Made by a program: the position numbers and the translations under genes | In this document: piece after piece, positions 1 through 12,300 of the stretch | Position numbering within the stretch: position 1 is the stretch's first letter | How the letters are laid out: every line of letters starts with the position of its first letter | Assembly: GCA_032622095.1 (NCBI GenBank) | Contig: CP136065.1 | Location: 110,523,195-110,587,194, forward strand | Source: Siphonodentalium dalli | Lineage: Eukaryota; Mollusca; Scaphopoda; Gadilida; Siphonodentaliidae | Direction: 5' to 3' | Length of the DNA stretch: 64,000 bases | Notes under the pieces: generated by a model | Databases searched by the model: none | What the model was told of the DNA's origin: nothing | What the model saw: the letters and a program-made list of their open reading frames with translations, nothing else

Positions 1-421
1 AGAGGTATTTTGAGAGCCATTCCAAAGTCCCTCCATTTTCCACCTGCAAATAGTAAAATGAAGATATCACGCCTATAATATTTATTTTATTGGTTTTTAA
101 AAGACGACATTTGGAAGTTGCTTATGATAGAGTTTGTAGTGATGGCAAACTCTCCAGAAATTAAACTTTCAAGTACGAATCTACACCAGTCAGAACAGTT
201 ATCTTGTACAAACACTGTTTAGTTCCAATTCAGTTCAATTTATTTTGTCTGAACGTAATTACAATTGACATACAAAGACAGCATAACATATACAGTTAAT
301 TGTACAATACTTGTCATATGTGTAAACGTATCTATGGGGGAGATACACATTTGTTCATGTGACATGACTGACCATAGTGCTACCGGGAAAACTGAGTTTA
401 ACCTTAACTCGTTTAGGACGT

Positions 422-486
422 GAAACGGATATATCCGTTTCCCAAAACATTACCTACAGGACGGGAAACGGATATATCCGTTTCCC
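422..486. repeat. Two perfect palindromes 41 bp apart
   Basis: GAAACGGATATATCCGTTTC is at 422-441, and a 24 bp version flanked by GGG/CCC is at 463-486. Each reads the same on both strands, and each is preceded by an AGGACG-like block, so they form a short tandem pair. They could be a dimeric protein-binding site or the ends of a small repeat. No coding sequence adjoins them. Confidence 0.8.
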
Positions 487-778
487 ACTTCATGCACTTC
501 TTATCAGCGAATGAATCTTTTATAATTAAAAGTTTTTGCGCATAGTATCATGTATTCAATATAGGCCGATCACTCCGTGAGGGGTCCATGAAGATGTAAC
601 CTATTTTTGGCGTCACGTGGGGTCGCGTGCCGTGATTCGTGACGTCATTGTTCCAAAATGGCGGCGCACAGTAGCCTAAGCCGTAGACGCGTAGACAATT
701 TTTTCGGTTGTCAATCACCATGGCAGGTTAATCTTGACCCCTTCAGCAGAAGGAACAAGAAGCGAGAGCAATTTAAGT

Positions 779-1398
779 ATATTCCTGGATCCAATTTTTT
801 GGAAATTAATTACATTTGATTAAAAATGTCGCACGCAGACATCTCGTATAGCGAAATTATAGCCCCCCAAACGCATAATTTTCCGAAAATCGGTTGCCAT
901 GTCAACCAGTCGCAATTTGGTGGTATCTACCCAAACAACATTTTTGGAAGATTTATAGATCACGGATGATCACCCATATATTATTAGCTGTCACGTGGAG
1001 AATTCTGCCATGGCAAATGATCTGACCCAGCTATAAAATGATATGAAAGTAAGCATTTTAACGTTAGAAAACGGGGGTTTGGCGGCCATTTTGAATGGCG
1101 CCCTCTGTCGGTGATGGGTGATTTTTGAGCAAGGCTAGTTCCAAATGTTGGCAAAATATTCCTGGATCATTTAACTTTGGAAATAATTTATATTTGATTC
1201 AAAATGTTGCAAAGATATCGTCATATAGCGAAATAACAGCCCCAAACGCATACATTTCCGAAAATATGTTGATATGGTAACCGGTCGCAATTTGGTGGTA
1301 TCTACCCAAAATTTCTAGAAAATTTATAGACTACGGATGATCACTCATATTGTATGAGTTGTCACGCGGAGAATTCTGCCATGGAAAATGGTCTGACA
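779..1398. repeat. Imperfect direct repeat, about 250 bp, two copies
   Basis: Copy 1 (about 779-1030) and copy 2 (about 1157-1398) share blocks in the same order: attcctggat, the gcgaaat...agcccc block, cgcaatttggtggtatctaccc, cggatgatcac and gagaattctgccatgg. The period is about 378 bp. The copies have diverged by substitutions and small indels. No coding potential was seen. Confidence 0.75.
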
Positions 1399-2134
1399 CA
1401 ACATTGAATAAACGCATCAATTGCTATAAAATTATATAAAAGTGAGCATTTCTGCAAACAATCTCGTCTGTGAGTAATGTTTTCTCAAAAGAATCAAGTC
1501 CAAAACGAGTTAACTATATCCAGGAACAAATGAGTTCTCAATACAACACTATATACATCCCCTCTATTGTATATACAGTTTGGTAAAAAAAATAAGTAAA
1601 AAATGCAACCGAATTGGTCTACTAGTAGCTACTTTAGTCGCTGAGTGCACTTCTGTTTGCAGACAAGCCAAATGACACTGTACTACTTTAGTATATTTCT
1701 ACTTTCATTATGGGTTATGCGAAAGCCACAACGGTCTACAGTCCCAAGTGTTTGTAGTAATATACACTATATACATATTGGTTCACCACATCGATTGTAA
1801 TCTTCTAACTCGTCCTTTTCGTTGTCTTTCTGATATCATATTTAGTACTCCGATCAATGGGAATTTGCCAAATTGTGTGATATGCAGGCAATAGACACAA
1901 TATGCTTCAATGTTTGTCTACAAATGACATGTATTCTACCACGCGAGCACAATTATGACCAGATATGTCGATTTTATTATTATTTCGTGTTACGATTTGA
2001 TAAAATAACAATAATGAAAGTGTCAATGACACTGTAGCTCAACTTGGGGAGGCGTTAATTTTATGCTGAGCAGGCAATAGACTGATAAAGAAGGAAAGTC
2101 AAACAGTTTCGGTATATGGATTCCACGAATGAGG

Positions 2135-2215
2135 TTCGTTGATGTAGATTGATTAGTTGATTGAGGGTTTAACGTCGTTTTAGCCGCTAGGCCATATCAC
2201 GACCAAGAACAGAAT
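2135..2215 (+). repeat. Lophotrochozoan-type interspersed repeat core
   Basis: A gattgattagttgattga run is followed by a GGTTTAACGTCG block, a GCCGCTAGGCC stem and CCATATCACGACC. I associate this order with abundant short interspersed repeats in molluscs and brachiopods; that is recall, not a search. The tail beyond about 2215 is AT-rich and holds several ATAAA-type runs. It is the only clue to host lineage that I trust at all. Confidence 0.5.
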
Positions 2216-2559
2216 CAGGTATCAAAAGGGATCGCAGAGAATCAACTGTGTAGATAAATCAGATAGTGGATTAGATTAAAACAATGAGCTATGTACAAAT
2301 AAAAGCATACAAGAGGAATGACTATACATTCAAGAACTGACTAGTGTGCAAGCATAGTATAACACGTATAAACGTATTACAAGAATACATAATAAATAGC
2401 AAATAAATAATACAACATTACCAAGTCTGCACATCGAAATGTGTAAAGTAGCTTTTAACATAAGATTTTGCATTGACAATAATTAATGTATCTATAATAT
2501 TTGATGAATCGCGCATGAACCTTGATCAATGCGCCAAGCCGACGGGCGGGTGTGTGAGA

Positions 2560-2990
2560 TAGAATAATGTCATCTTTTACCCAACCGACAGCCTCTATTT
2601 ACAAACTCTGTTTGGTGACTGTTAGTGTTAATCGTTTCTCATCAATCATCTGGTCAAACTGGCTCAACTTCAGTGGTTTGTTTATGGGCAACGGGTGCAT
2701 CTTCAATAAACGTTTCCATAGCCTGTGGTGCAGGTTGTGGGACAAGCGTAAGAACAGATACGCCAAGTTGGGTCGCCTGTGATTCGCGAATTGTATCGGT
2801 CTGGCCGTTGTCTGTTTGGGTGCTGGTATCAGCACACTTTTCTGGTAGAAACGGCAGCAGAGTATGTGACTGGCTGAAGTGCTGGTCGAGCACCAACTAT
2901 TTTCTTTGCATCGAAATATGAGAGATGTTTCTCAGCCTTACACCTTTGAATTTTGAATTCATAGTCCTATATGGTCTATCGTGACTACCA
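2560..2990 (-). pseudogene. Relic of a non-LTR retrotransposon ORF1 (3' part)
   Basis: The minus strand at about 2830-2990 reads YEFKIQRCKAEK followed by HLSYFDAKKIV and YSAAVST. It is nearly the same protein as the zinc-knuckle ORF1 at 31710-32096, downstream of its knuckles. Stops and frame changes break the remainder; another frame has an STQTD-containing run. It is a dead LINE fragment with no knuckles left in this copy. Confidence 0.7.
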
Positions 2991-3913
2991 TATTGTATGA
3001 TTGGAGTAAAGTCAATACACATTGTTATCTTCCAGCCTGTTCTCAGGAAAATCCACACATTATGGGCTTATAATAGGATTTGTTTTATGTTCATAATCGG
3101 CTCAGAATCTTGTACATGCTCAGAATTTTTAGTCCATAACAAAGTAAAATGAGAGTGTACTTATCATATGCATTAAACCAAAGGGGTTAAACTACCATAA
3201 GAGTAATTTTATGATCAAGTGAATAAACGTCAATATGCCATTTTACTAATGCCTTACTATTATGTGAGATGTGCATACATATATCTAAGTGAATTAAGCA
3301 TCTATCGACTAAGTAAGTAGTTACAAAATATAATTTCGATGATATCCTCAGATGTGGTAATGCGAAGAGTCCAAAATCCCAAAATCAATGGGTTCACTAA
3401 AAGGAACATGTTCACGTATGCTGGACATTTAGTCAAGTTAAAATATCAGAATTAACGATAGGTGAACTCTCCTTGCAGAATTGCCAAATGGAGCGAGCGG
3501 TCTATAAAAAGTTTGGATAATGACACTAAGCAATATGGCATTCCTCAGCGACTACAAGAGGAATTGAATTGAATCCAGCGTCTTCTCATCCCACGTATAA
3601 TGAGAGCTCATAGCTTCCAAGACATGGGATTGTACATGCAAAACTAAGCGGAACATGGGTCTCTAAATGAGTTTTCCACGCCCATAACGGATTGGTGACA
3701 TCTGAATTAAGATTTACCTCCACACAAACTGTGCTTGCTCAAGCTAGAAGGCACTAAATGGATCTACATGGGCAAAAGTCATCAGTTCTAATATACTGAA
3801 TATCATTGTAATATTCCCGACACTCTGCCTATACTATATTACGGATACAGTGTAATATGTCATGCGAGGGACTTATTACTAGGTGTTTATTTGCTGCATT
3901 ACCCTGTACTTAC

Positions 3914-5340
3914 CAACCAGATAGTAGAGTGAGTTACACAAAGATTGTACATCTTTTGGTATCGGTCGTTTCTTCACAGTTCTGTAACCACTTTCTGAAT
4001 AACTATGAGTTTTCTCTAAAGCTGCGAGACCGCGAAAGATGTCGCCTCTAATAGAATCGCTTGTCTGCTTAAGTAATTCCTCGTGCCTTTTAAATCGCTC
4101 ATCGATAAATCGTTTCAGGTAGTCAATATCTGCTGGTTTTACGATGTGATCCTGGATATATTTTGCCTGTGAATGTATATAATACATCGATCATACACCT
4201 CCTCCATTCTATTCGTTCGAATAATATACTAATTCGACTACTGTTTTCCTGTCTCCAACGGTTTATAAAAAGATACCCTATCCATTAAAATGCTATGTAA
4301 ACAGGTGGTCAGTATGCGAGATCAATATGCGAGTCGTAAGGAAATTGTTCCAGGAATACAACTAAATTTTATTCCAGTTTTCACTAATACCAGATATAGT
4401 TATAGTCGACCAATGTTTTTGCTGGTTTTCGGTGGTTTCATAGTAGATATCCCAACTGTCGTTATATGTAAATAGTTAATCCATTTTACATCAAAGAACA
4501 CGGATTTTAACCCACCCAATATGTTAAGGACCAGGGACATAACTTCACCTGAGCAGAACCACGTGCCATGTTTTCTACGAGAACAGGCAACTTGAAATTA
4601 TTTGATGAAAAATGTCTAATTGTTTAGAAGCAAATGTATATATTTTCAAACTTACAATATCATCACTTTTCTATGATAAGTGCATGGATAATAAATTTAC
4701 GGAAAGAATAGCAAATTTGATAATTTTTGGAAAATTTAGTCCGAGCGCATGTTTACAACGAACCTGAAACAAGACATTCTGCAATCCCATTTTCAAGGTA
4801 AATTGCTTGGTTGTTATTGTTGTAAATTTGCCGCCCTGAATCTTAAGGGCATATATACTCACATATTCTGAGGGACCTGGTCGCTTTTTCAAAGAATCAT
4901 TCTCGGATTTTAATCTTTCGTTTTCTTCGATGAGATAGTTGAGGAGAGAGTTCTCTAGTACGCCACTACCGGCCTTGCTCTCGGAGACATTGAGGTAGGA
5001 TATAGTTCTATGTTCTCCACCAAGTGGTCCAAATACCAAACTAGAATAACTGCTAACTCTGGTTGGGCTTTGTTCGTCCGCATAACTCGCCTGTCCGTCT
5101 TCATCTCCTCTCCTTTTTTATTTTGTTCAGCTCCGTCTCTGATTTGCTCCTTCGACCAAGACCATGACGCTGAAAGGCGTTGTCACTTTTAGAGCCAACA
5201 TACTCATTTCTACGAGCATCACGTCTATGAATTTCTTCGTAGTTTGAGTGCTCGCTTATTGGATCTAGTAAGTTAGTTCTTGCATTCACATCTTCTGTAC
5301 TTTTCTTGCTTTTGCCACCAAAGAAGTACCACTTCGGCAT
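3914..5340 (-). CDS. Probable two-exon piece of an unrecognised host gene
   Basis: Exon 1 (5340-4863) starts MPKWYFFGG and is rich in charged residues. It ends with a heptad-like stretch (LNYLIEENERLKSENDSLKK) suited to a coiled coil. It is followed by a GTGAGT donor. Exon 2 (4166-3914) follows a CACAG acceptor, is in phase, encodes AKYIQDHIVKPADIDYLKRF and on, and ends at a strong GTAAGT donor, so further exons lie at lower coordinates. One oddity is that within exon 1 the frame changes near 5105-5120, beside an A6 run, so either a one-base error or a real disruption is present. No domain is recognised. The paired splice sites and matching phase are the main support. Confidence 0.5.
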
Positions 5341-5564
5341 TTATCCTGTGGGTATAGATACAAACTTCACATACCTGTTGTATATATATATATATTCGCG
5401 AATATAAATATGTTAAAAATCTGGTTTTAAACAATAACCGCCCTATGTGTTGTTTTATAGGTACATTGATGTTGCTTACCTGCATGTCAACCAATGATTG
5501 TGGAAACGAAAACGAGATAGTTTTGATACCAGACCCCTTGCGATCGATGGATCAGTTACTTATA

Positions 5565-5665
5565 CCCAAAGTAATTAATAACAATGACTTTCAATTACTT
5601 TATAAACGTAAAGTAATTAATTATAACAATGTAATTAATTACTTTTCAATTACTTTAATGGAACT
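5565..5665. repeat. hAT-like subterminal TAATTACTTT repeats
   Basis: Alternating AAGTAATTAAT and ATTAATTACTTT blocks read on both strands and would fold. Such runs are familiar from hAT-family ends and their MITEs in animals. I did not find both termini or an 8 bp target duplication, so it is only suggestive. The AT-rich flank to about 6100 has nothing recognisable. Confidence 0.3.
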
Positions 5666-6116
5666 TTCTACTTTCTCGTATAGTGAAAACATATGTTTAT
5701 TTCAAATTCAAAACAAATAACTTTGATATAATATTTATTTATATATATTTTATATAATATACAAATGACACAGAAATTCAAAATAGAAGTGATAGCATGG
5801 AAACGGGGATCAGAGACAACAAAACCGATGGCTTATATGAAGTTTTCTTCCCTTTGGCTACATGCCCCATCCACAATACGTGAGGTAGGGGGTAGTTCCG
5901 ACGGGAATGAGTGGAAGTAATGGTTTTCTAAGAATGGGATATATATCACAGAATCTGAGTTAGACGTGGGAGAAGGAAGATAGTGTTTTGGAAAACAGGA
6001 GGGAGAGAAAACAAAGATATGTGGAGGGGAATGAGAAGGCGAGAGGGGGCAGACGAAGAGGTGAGACTATGAGTGATGGTGAATTTTTGTGTAAACATTT
6101 GTTTCCCAATAATATA

Positions 6117-6287
6117 TAGAGTAATAAATTGGTTCCGAGAAGTATGTTAAATAATTCACGAGAGGCGAGAGACTCCGATAAGAAACGAGTACGCCTTAGC
6201 GCACGAGTTTCTTACCTAAACGTCTCTCGCCTCAATTGAATTATTTAATATAATTCTCGGAACTAATTGATTACTCTATTTATTACA
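6117..6287. repeat. Imperfect inverted repeat, MITE-like hairpin
   Basis: The left arm (from agagtaataaattggttccgag to the GGCGAGAGAC block) is mirrored by the right arm (GTCTCTCGCC to ctcggaactaattgattactct), with roughly 75-80 bp arms and a short centre near 6200. It has no coding potential. It resembles a non-autonomous foldback or MITE copy. The adjacent 6290-6940 sequence is AT-rich and unassigned. Confidence 0.7.
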
Positions 6288-6949
6288 CGCCTGCATCAAT
6301 TTGGTTCACCAAATATGATTAGAACACGCATAATGATTGCATAAAAGTCCCGATATGCAGAAAGATCAACCATCGAAAATTCAGTCTAGATCAGTAAGCC
6401 ACGTAACGTCAATGTCTTCACGAGAAATGACAATTCACTAGTGATATTACCATTTTTAATTAACAGCGTTTTCAATTGAAAGTTGTTGATATATGTCACA
6501 TTACATACAAAAGTAGTTCATTATTCGAAGTTCACGAATACATAATTATGTACACCGTATATATGCGGTACATACACGGTATCCACAAATATATATGCAT
6601 TTTGTTTGTATTTTTTATTATTAAGGCACTATGTATTACCGATAACATCTTGATTGTGCTACAAACTGTTGTGTTTCTAATATTTTATCAGAATTTTCGC
6701 CTATCAATAATTGTTCACTGCCTCTAATTAAAGGCACGTGTGGCCTTAGTAGTCGAAAATATTCATATTTGTTCCAATCGCCGTAAACAGAAAAACATTA
6801 AAACGCAAACAGTTTCGTTCATATATACCATGACCATCGCGTAAACAGCATGTTATCATAAAGACCTACTATATTTTACCTAAGCAAGAGCCTGGTTGTG
6901 TTACAGAAGACAGCACAATGCTACTGGCTAATCACACACAAATGGCATA

Positions 6950-7003
6950 AACGCTCTTTATTAGTTCCATATCAGGAATTCACCAACAAAGAACGCTCTT
7001 TAT
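6950..7003. repeat. Two exact copies of AACGCTCTTTAT
   Basis: The 12-mer lies at 6950-6961 and 6992-7003. Its complement ATAAAGAGCGTT recurs exactly five times inside the Polinton far downstream. No Polinton coding sequence was seen here. It may be a relic of a related element or a coincidence. Confidence 0.6.
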
Positions 7004-7530
7004 GTTTACCATCATAATATAAACAAACACCAGAAAAGTAACTTTTTGTGCTTTTGTTTACATAACAATGGTCAAATATATGACAATAACATACTGTTTA
7101 TGCGATATTTCTTATTTGTATACGGACAAAGTCTGTCTACATTTTGATGTTCTTTCTGTTTGTGGTGGTTTTTGACGGGTGGAAATATTTTCACAGGATA
7201 CCCACCGCCAAGGCCAACCGTACCTTTAAGCAGAATATCAGTAGTTATGGTTTGAGGTAGTTTACATAGAAGAGGCCTGTAATCTTGATGACAGACGAAA
7301 TAGTTCTGTAATCTTGACGACAGACGAAATAGTTCCTCTCTCAATATCGACGTGCTTTGTTCAACGCTTCAGCATATACTCGTCGCTTTATGTCAAACAA
7401 AGGCATTATCTCAGTTAGTTGACAATTGGTGAAACGTGAGGAATAGAAGCTGGCAAATTAAGTGACTGATTCCCATATCACTCCGCATGTACGGACTTTA
7501 CAGATATATGGGTTGTTCTGTACTGTCAGA

Positions 7531-8852
7531 TCTATTTATAGAGCTTGAGCTGCATGTAGACCCCCCTCCCCCTATGCGGATTTTTGGTGGTTATGATATC
7601 TTTGTAGAACTATATCAGTCCTTCAATTTGCCGGTTGTTTGCCAACTGGCAATGGGGCCTTTATAGAGTTATCGGTCTTTGAATCCAAGATGGCCGCCAA
7701 AGTTGAATATCTAACCAGGCAAATTTCAATTCACAATTACTCAGGAAGTTTATGAGCTATTACGTCGTGCGATATACCATTCTATTGATAATTGAGTACT
7801 CCTTATTTATTTGTATGAATAAATTTCATATATTTAAAATGGCCGCCAAAATGGCCACCGGAAGTTGAAAATGTGACACTTTTTCACTAATATCTTCTAT
7901 ATCAGTTTCTGCTGTTTGGAACTGGTTGAGAATTGTGACTTTATTTTGTATTGTTTATATTAACTGATCATTGGGCTATGAAATATGAAATTCTTTGGGT
8001 CCTAGGCCCTTCCGACCCCTTAAAAATTTGACTTTACAGGAAGCGGTATAAAAATTTTCCCCAAAAAATCACAATTGGGATTCTAGTCACATTTCAACAA
8101 GGAATGAGCAGAACTGTGTAATGTAAGTGAGACATACTATTACCCGTGAATATTACAAGTCATTGGAACCAAAATTGTTACTTTGGATCAAAATGGCCGC
8201 TAAAATGGCCGCCAAAATATGGAAAATTGTAAATATTGTAAATATAGCCCCAGCGTTCAGTGCAATCGCTTACAATCTGTGGTTGATGAATGAAATTGGC
8301 TATTCTTCCTTATATTCATTGAAAACTAACATGTATGATTCAGCTTGGGTAATTTTTTAGTATTGTAACCACTGACATTACCAGAAATATTGGATTTTAC
8401 TCTCACACACTTGACATAAATATCGGCAAAAATTAACTTTTCATGTTTGGACCATTTTTATTAAAAGTAAACTGTAACTAACTTTGATATGAACGGTGTT
8501 TATCGTTTTGGTCTAATGTAAATGTGTCACACTAAGGTCATTATAGAGCAAATTACTCAAGATGGCTTCCAAAATGGCAACCAACTTGGGTAAAAAATTC
8601 ATTGTTCACATATATCCGGAACATTATTGTCTGCTGTTCTGAAAAGTTAGCAAATTGTAACTTACTTGGTTATTATGCATGTTAGGTGATCAACTGACAA
8701 CTAAATATTGTTGGATGTCCCAGTTCCTTATTGGGCATGACAAATTCATTTTAAAGTTGCTTATGGAATTTTGCCGAAAACCTCTTTTGGGATTCTGGTC
8801 ACTTTGAATCTTTGAAACGGAACTAAGATGAACCATAATCTGTGGTGGCTAT
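7531..8852 (+). repeat. Inverted-repeat arm A
   Basis: It is marked by ATGGCCGCCAAAATGGCC motifs, the block attctattgataattgagtactcc and cctctccccc near its outer end. It matches arm B in reverse complement and a partial copy at 33705-34360 in the same orientation. It lacks roughly 490 bp present near the outer end of arm B, so it is internally deleted. Short open frames in it are incidental. Confidence 0.8.
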
Positions 8853-8885
8853 TCTGGCTATTTTGGCTCATTGGGATAAAATTGA

Positions 8886-9370
8886 TCACCTTGATACAAG
8901 AGGGATGTCAATATGGTAGCCAGTGAGTTACTGCATGGTCATAGGTGAGGTGAATAGGTATACATGGAGTTATTTTATGGTCATGAATGATGTGAATAGA
9001 TATACAAGGAATGTCTATATGATCGTGAGTGGGATGCCCATTGTGAGATGTATATCTATACAAGTAGTGACTGTATGGTAATGGAGTGACTGTATGGTTG
9101 TATGGTTATGTGTGGATGTACGGGTAACACGATGTGGCTGTACGGACAATGATAGTATGTGCGGATATAACGGGAGTAGCTACAATGTCATCTATGTGTT
9201 GTTTATGTATATATGGAGTGACTATGGTCATGGTGGGTTGTATAGGTGTATATTTGGTGGCTGTATTGTCACATGTGGGAGAACATGTATACATGTGTTG
9301 TCTGTGTGATCACGGGTTGGGTATATGGATAAATAGGGACTGGTTGGATGAATATGTGTAATGTGTATAG
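8886..9370. repeat. Minisatellite, about 65 bp degenerate unit (left block)
   Basis: Units follow the pattern of a gaataggtatac core, then aaggagtgactgtatggtcatg. They are strongly diverged in places. The same family, in the same orientation, fills 17226-17945. The LINE 3' tail abuts at 9371, so the LINE appears to have landed in this array. Confidence 0.75.
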
Positions 9371-12300
9371 GTAAGTAAGTAAGTAAGTAAATATTTTATT
9401 ATGGCATATCATCATAAAATGTGTTACACATATATAATTAAATAATAAACAATAATATGTCATATGGTGGTGGCATGACCATATGGTCGTCTTCCTGCCG
9501 CCACCATTTGGAAACGGAAAATATGGACAAAAATATGGAAGATATACAAATTTATACAAAATTGGCATTTATGCAAAATTGACATACTGGGTGGGGTTCA
9601 AACCATATAATATAATGAAATAATAATGACACGAGGCTTTGTGTGTGTCTGCGTTGTTTACAATTTGATTAAATTTTTTTAATCTTTAGCTATAAAGTTC
9701 AAAAATAAATCTGTTCAAACTAGACAATGTTCTAATCAGTTTGCACCAAATAGTTAATATTTGCACTGAATATAGGCACTCAACAACACAGAAGATTGAA
9801 AAAAAAAATATCTACATGCATATATACACATAAGCGCATACATACATGCATTTACATATATATATATATTCATCAGGCACATCTTCTCATTTTTTTAAAT
9901 TCATTTTACTAATGAGAGAAGGTCGTTTTATAGTTATAATTTCTTTCCTTATTGGAAGTTCAATTCCAAAAGTTAGAGTTAATTCTATCTTTTTAGTACA
10001 ATCTGGACAAAACTTGTTTTTGCACTTAATATTCGAAGAATAATTGTCAATAATTGATTTGGTAAATTTGTTCTTAAAGCCTGGCTTCGATTGGATATTC
10101 TGTAGAGTAACGTCAAGAGTGTTCCAAATTTTTGGAAATACATGGAGGGGTAGTTTTTCAGTGAATTTAATGCGAGCCCTTGTTTCCTGTATTTTTCCTG
10201 AGGACCTAGTACTCATACTCGGATGTTTATATATTCTAAAACTATTAACAAATGATTTGGGAACATTTACATATTTCCAGTCGTGCATAAATAGACATAT
10301 TCGATGCATATACTCATCCTGCAGCTTCAAAATGTTATTAGATTTAAATAATGGTTCGGTGTAACTATTGTAGCGTTTTTTATTAATAGCTCGAATTGCC
10401 TTTTTCTGAAGTACAATAACTTGATTTTGAGTACTTGCATCTCCCATAACTCAATTCCATAAAGAATGTGAGAATGTACTAAGGTAAGATATAGCATTCT
10501 AAGACAATCGAAAGAAAGGAAATTTTTTACTCGATTTATAGCATAAAGAGAATTAGAAATTTTCGCACAAACAGCCTTCACATGGTATTCAAATGTCAGA
10601 TGTTCATCTATGTGAATACCTAAAAATTTGAAAGATTTTTCTTGACAATCGGATCCTATCCTTTCAATCGGCTGTTTATTTATATTCAACATTCTATTTG
10701 CAACTAAATACGGGCCATTTATTGGTTGTATCAACATATATTTAGTCTTATTTGTATTTAATGATAGTTTGTTTGCTCTACACCAAGTACTCAATTTTTC
10801 AAGCTCTTTGTTGAAGTAGTCATACAAATAATCAAGGTTGTGATGTGAAGAATACACAGTTGTGTCATCAGCAAAGGATAAAAGTGATAGGTTATTAGAT
10901 CTGTGCATATCATTAACATAGACCAGAAAAAGAATCGGACCTGCAACAGATCCCTGGGGGACTCCACATGTAATTGGAAGTTTAGAAGAAACCATACCTT
11001 CCAGTTCCACACATTGGTATCTATTTGTCAGATAATTTCTAAACCACTCATTGGCTTTGCCTCTTATTCCATAAGAATCAAGTTTATTTAACAAAATTTC
11101 ATGATTTATTGTGTCAAAAGCTTTGGAAAAATCAATAAATACAGATAGCGTACAATCTTTATCCTTCTTATCATTATTCAAACCCACATCATAGAGTAGC
11201 TTCAAAATTGGATGAATTGTTGAATGATCTTTTCTAAACCCATATTGATTATGATAGAGAGTATCATGTTTATTTAAAAAAACAACTAGTCTGTGACATA
11301 CAATTTTTTCTAAGATTTTAGAAAAAAATGGGCAGAATACTTATTGGGCGATAATTTCCCATTATCTTTTGGTCGCCTGATTTGAAGAGGGGTATAACTT
11401 TTGCTATCTTCATGTCTTCTGGAACAATTCCTGTTTCCATTGAGAGATTGAAAATATGACATAAGGGTTGTGAAATTTCCGAGATAACTTTCTTCATAAT
11501 GAAAGAGCTAAGACCATCTTTGTCAATGCTGTGCTTCCCTTTACTTAAGGAAACCGTTGTATGAATTTCTTCCGGTGTAGTGGGATGAAAAAAGATTGTT
11601 TCACTACAAGGTGTAGGTAAGTATGAAGAGTATTTGTTACAAGTTTGTGATATTTTCTCAGCCGCAGTAGCGCCAATGGTAGAAAAATATTCATTAAAGG
11701 CGTCAGCAGCTTCTTTCCTATTTCTACTTTCGACACCCCCAATAATGAATGACATGGGATATTCTAATTGTTTAGATCTTTGTTGCATTATCTCACCAAT
11801 CAGTTTCCATGTTTTTTTCATATTATGTTTATATTCATTTATCATATTTTTATAGTACAAGGTCTTACTTGCTCGTTTTATTTTATTAAAAAGTTTACAA
11901 AATTCTTTGTATTCTGTTACATTACTTTCGGAAGGGTTCTTAAGCTTTGTGGTAAAAAGTTTAGCTTTATGTTCAGATGAAATCATCATTCCCTTGGTAA
12001 TCCATGGTTTCTGTTTGGTGGATTTTGATCGTGATTGTTTTAATGGAAAAGCTATTTCAAAGGCATTTAAATAAATTTCCATAAATGATTTATATGACTC
12101 CTGTGGACACGTTCGTCCTACAACACTATTATAATTAGCCGTTCCTAGTAGTCTTTTAAAGCATGATATATTTTCATCATTATAGTTCCGCCAGTATTCT
12201 ATTTTAGCTTTTGGGCAAGATTTATTTTTGTTACTCTTATAACAGAGGAAAGTACCGAAGTGGTCAGTTATCTCACTTAGTATAATACCCGTTTCATAAT

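Larger units (their letters stand above)
1..2130. other. Non-coding, repeat-bearing host DNA
   Basis: No convincing open frame or RNA gene is visible. The stretch holds a pair of 20-24 bp palindromes and a long imperfect direct duplication, listed separately. A CpG-containing patch around 600-720 includes a ccaaaATGGCGGCG context that could mark a first exon, but the following frame is short and I do not call it. Confidence 0.5.

Noticed and set aside
9094-9361. Cys-rich plus-strand frames near 9.1-9.3 kb
   Set aside because: They lie in the same minisatellite and are open on both strands, with no start context or homologue.
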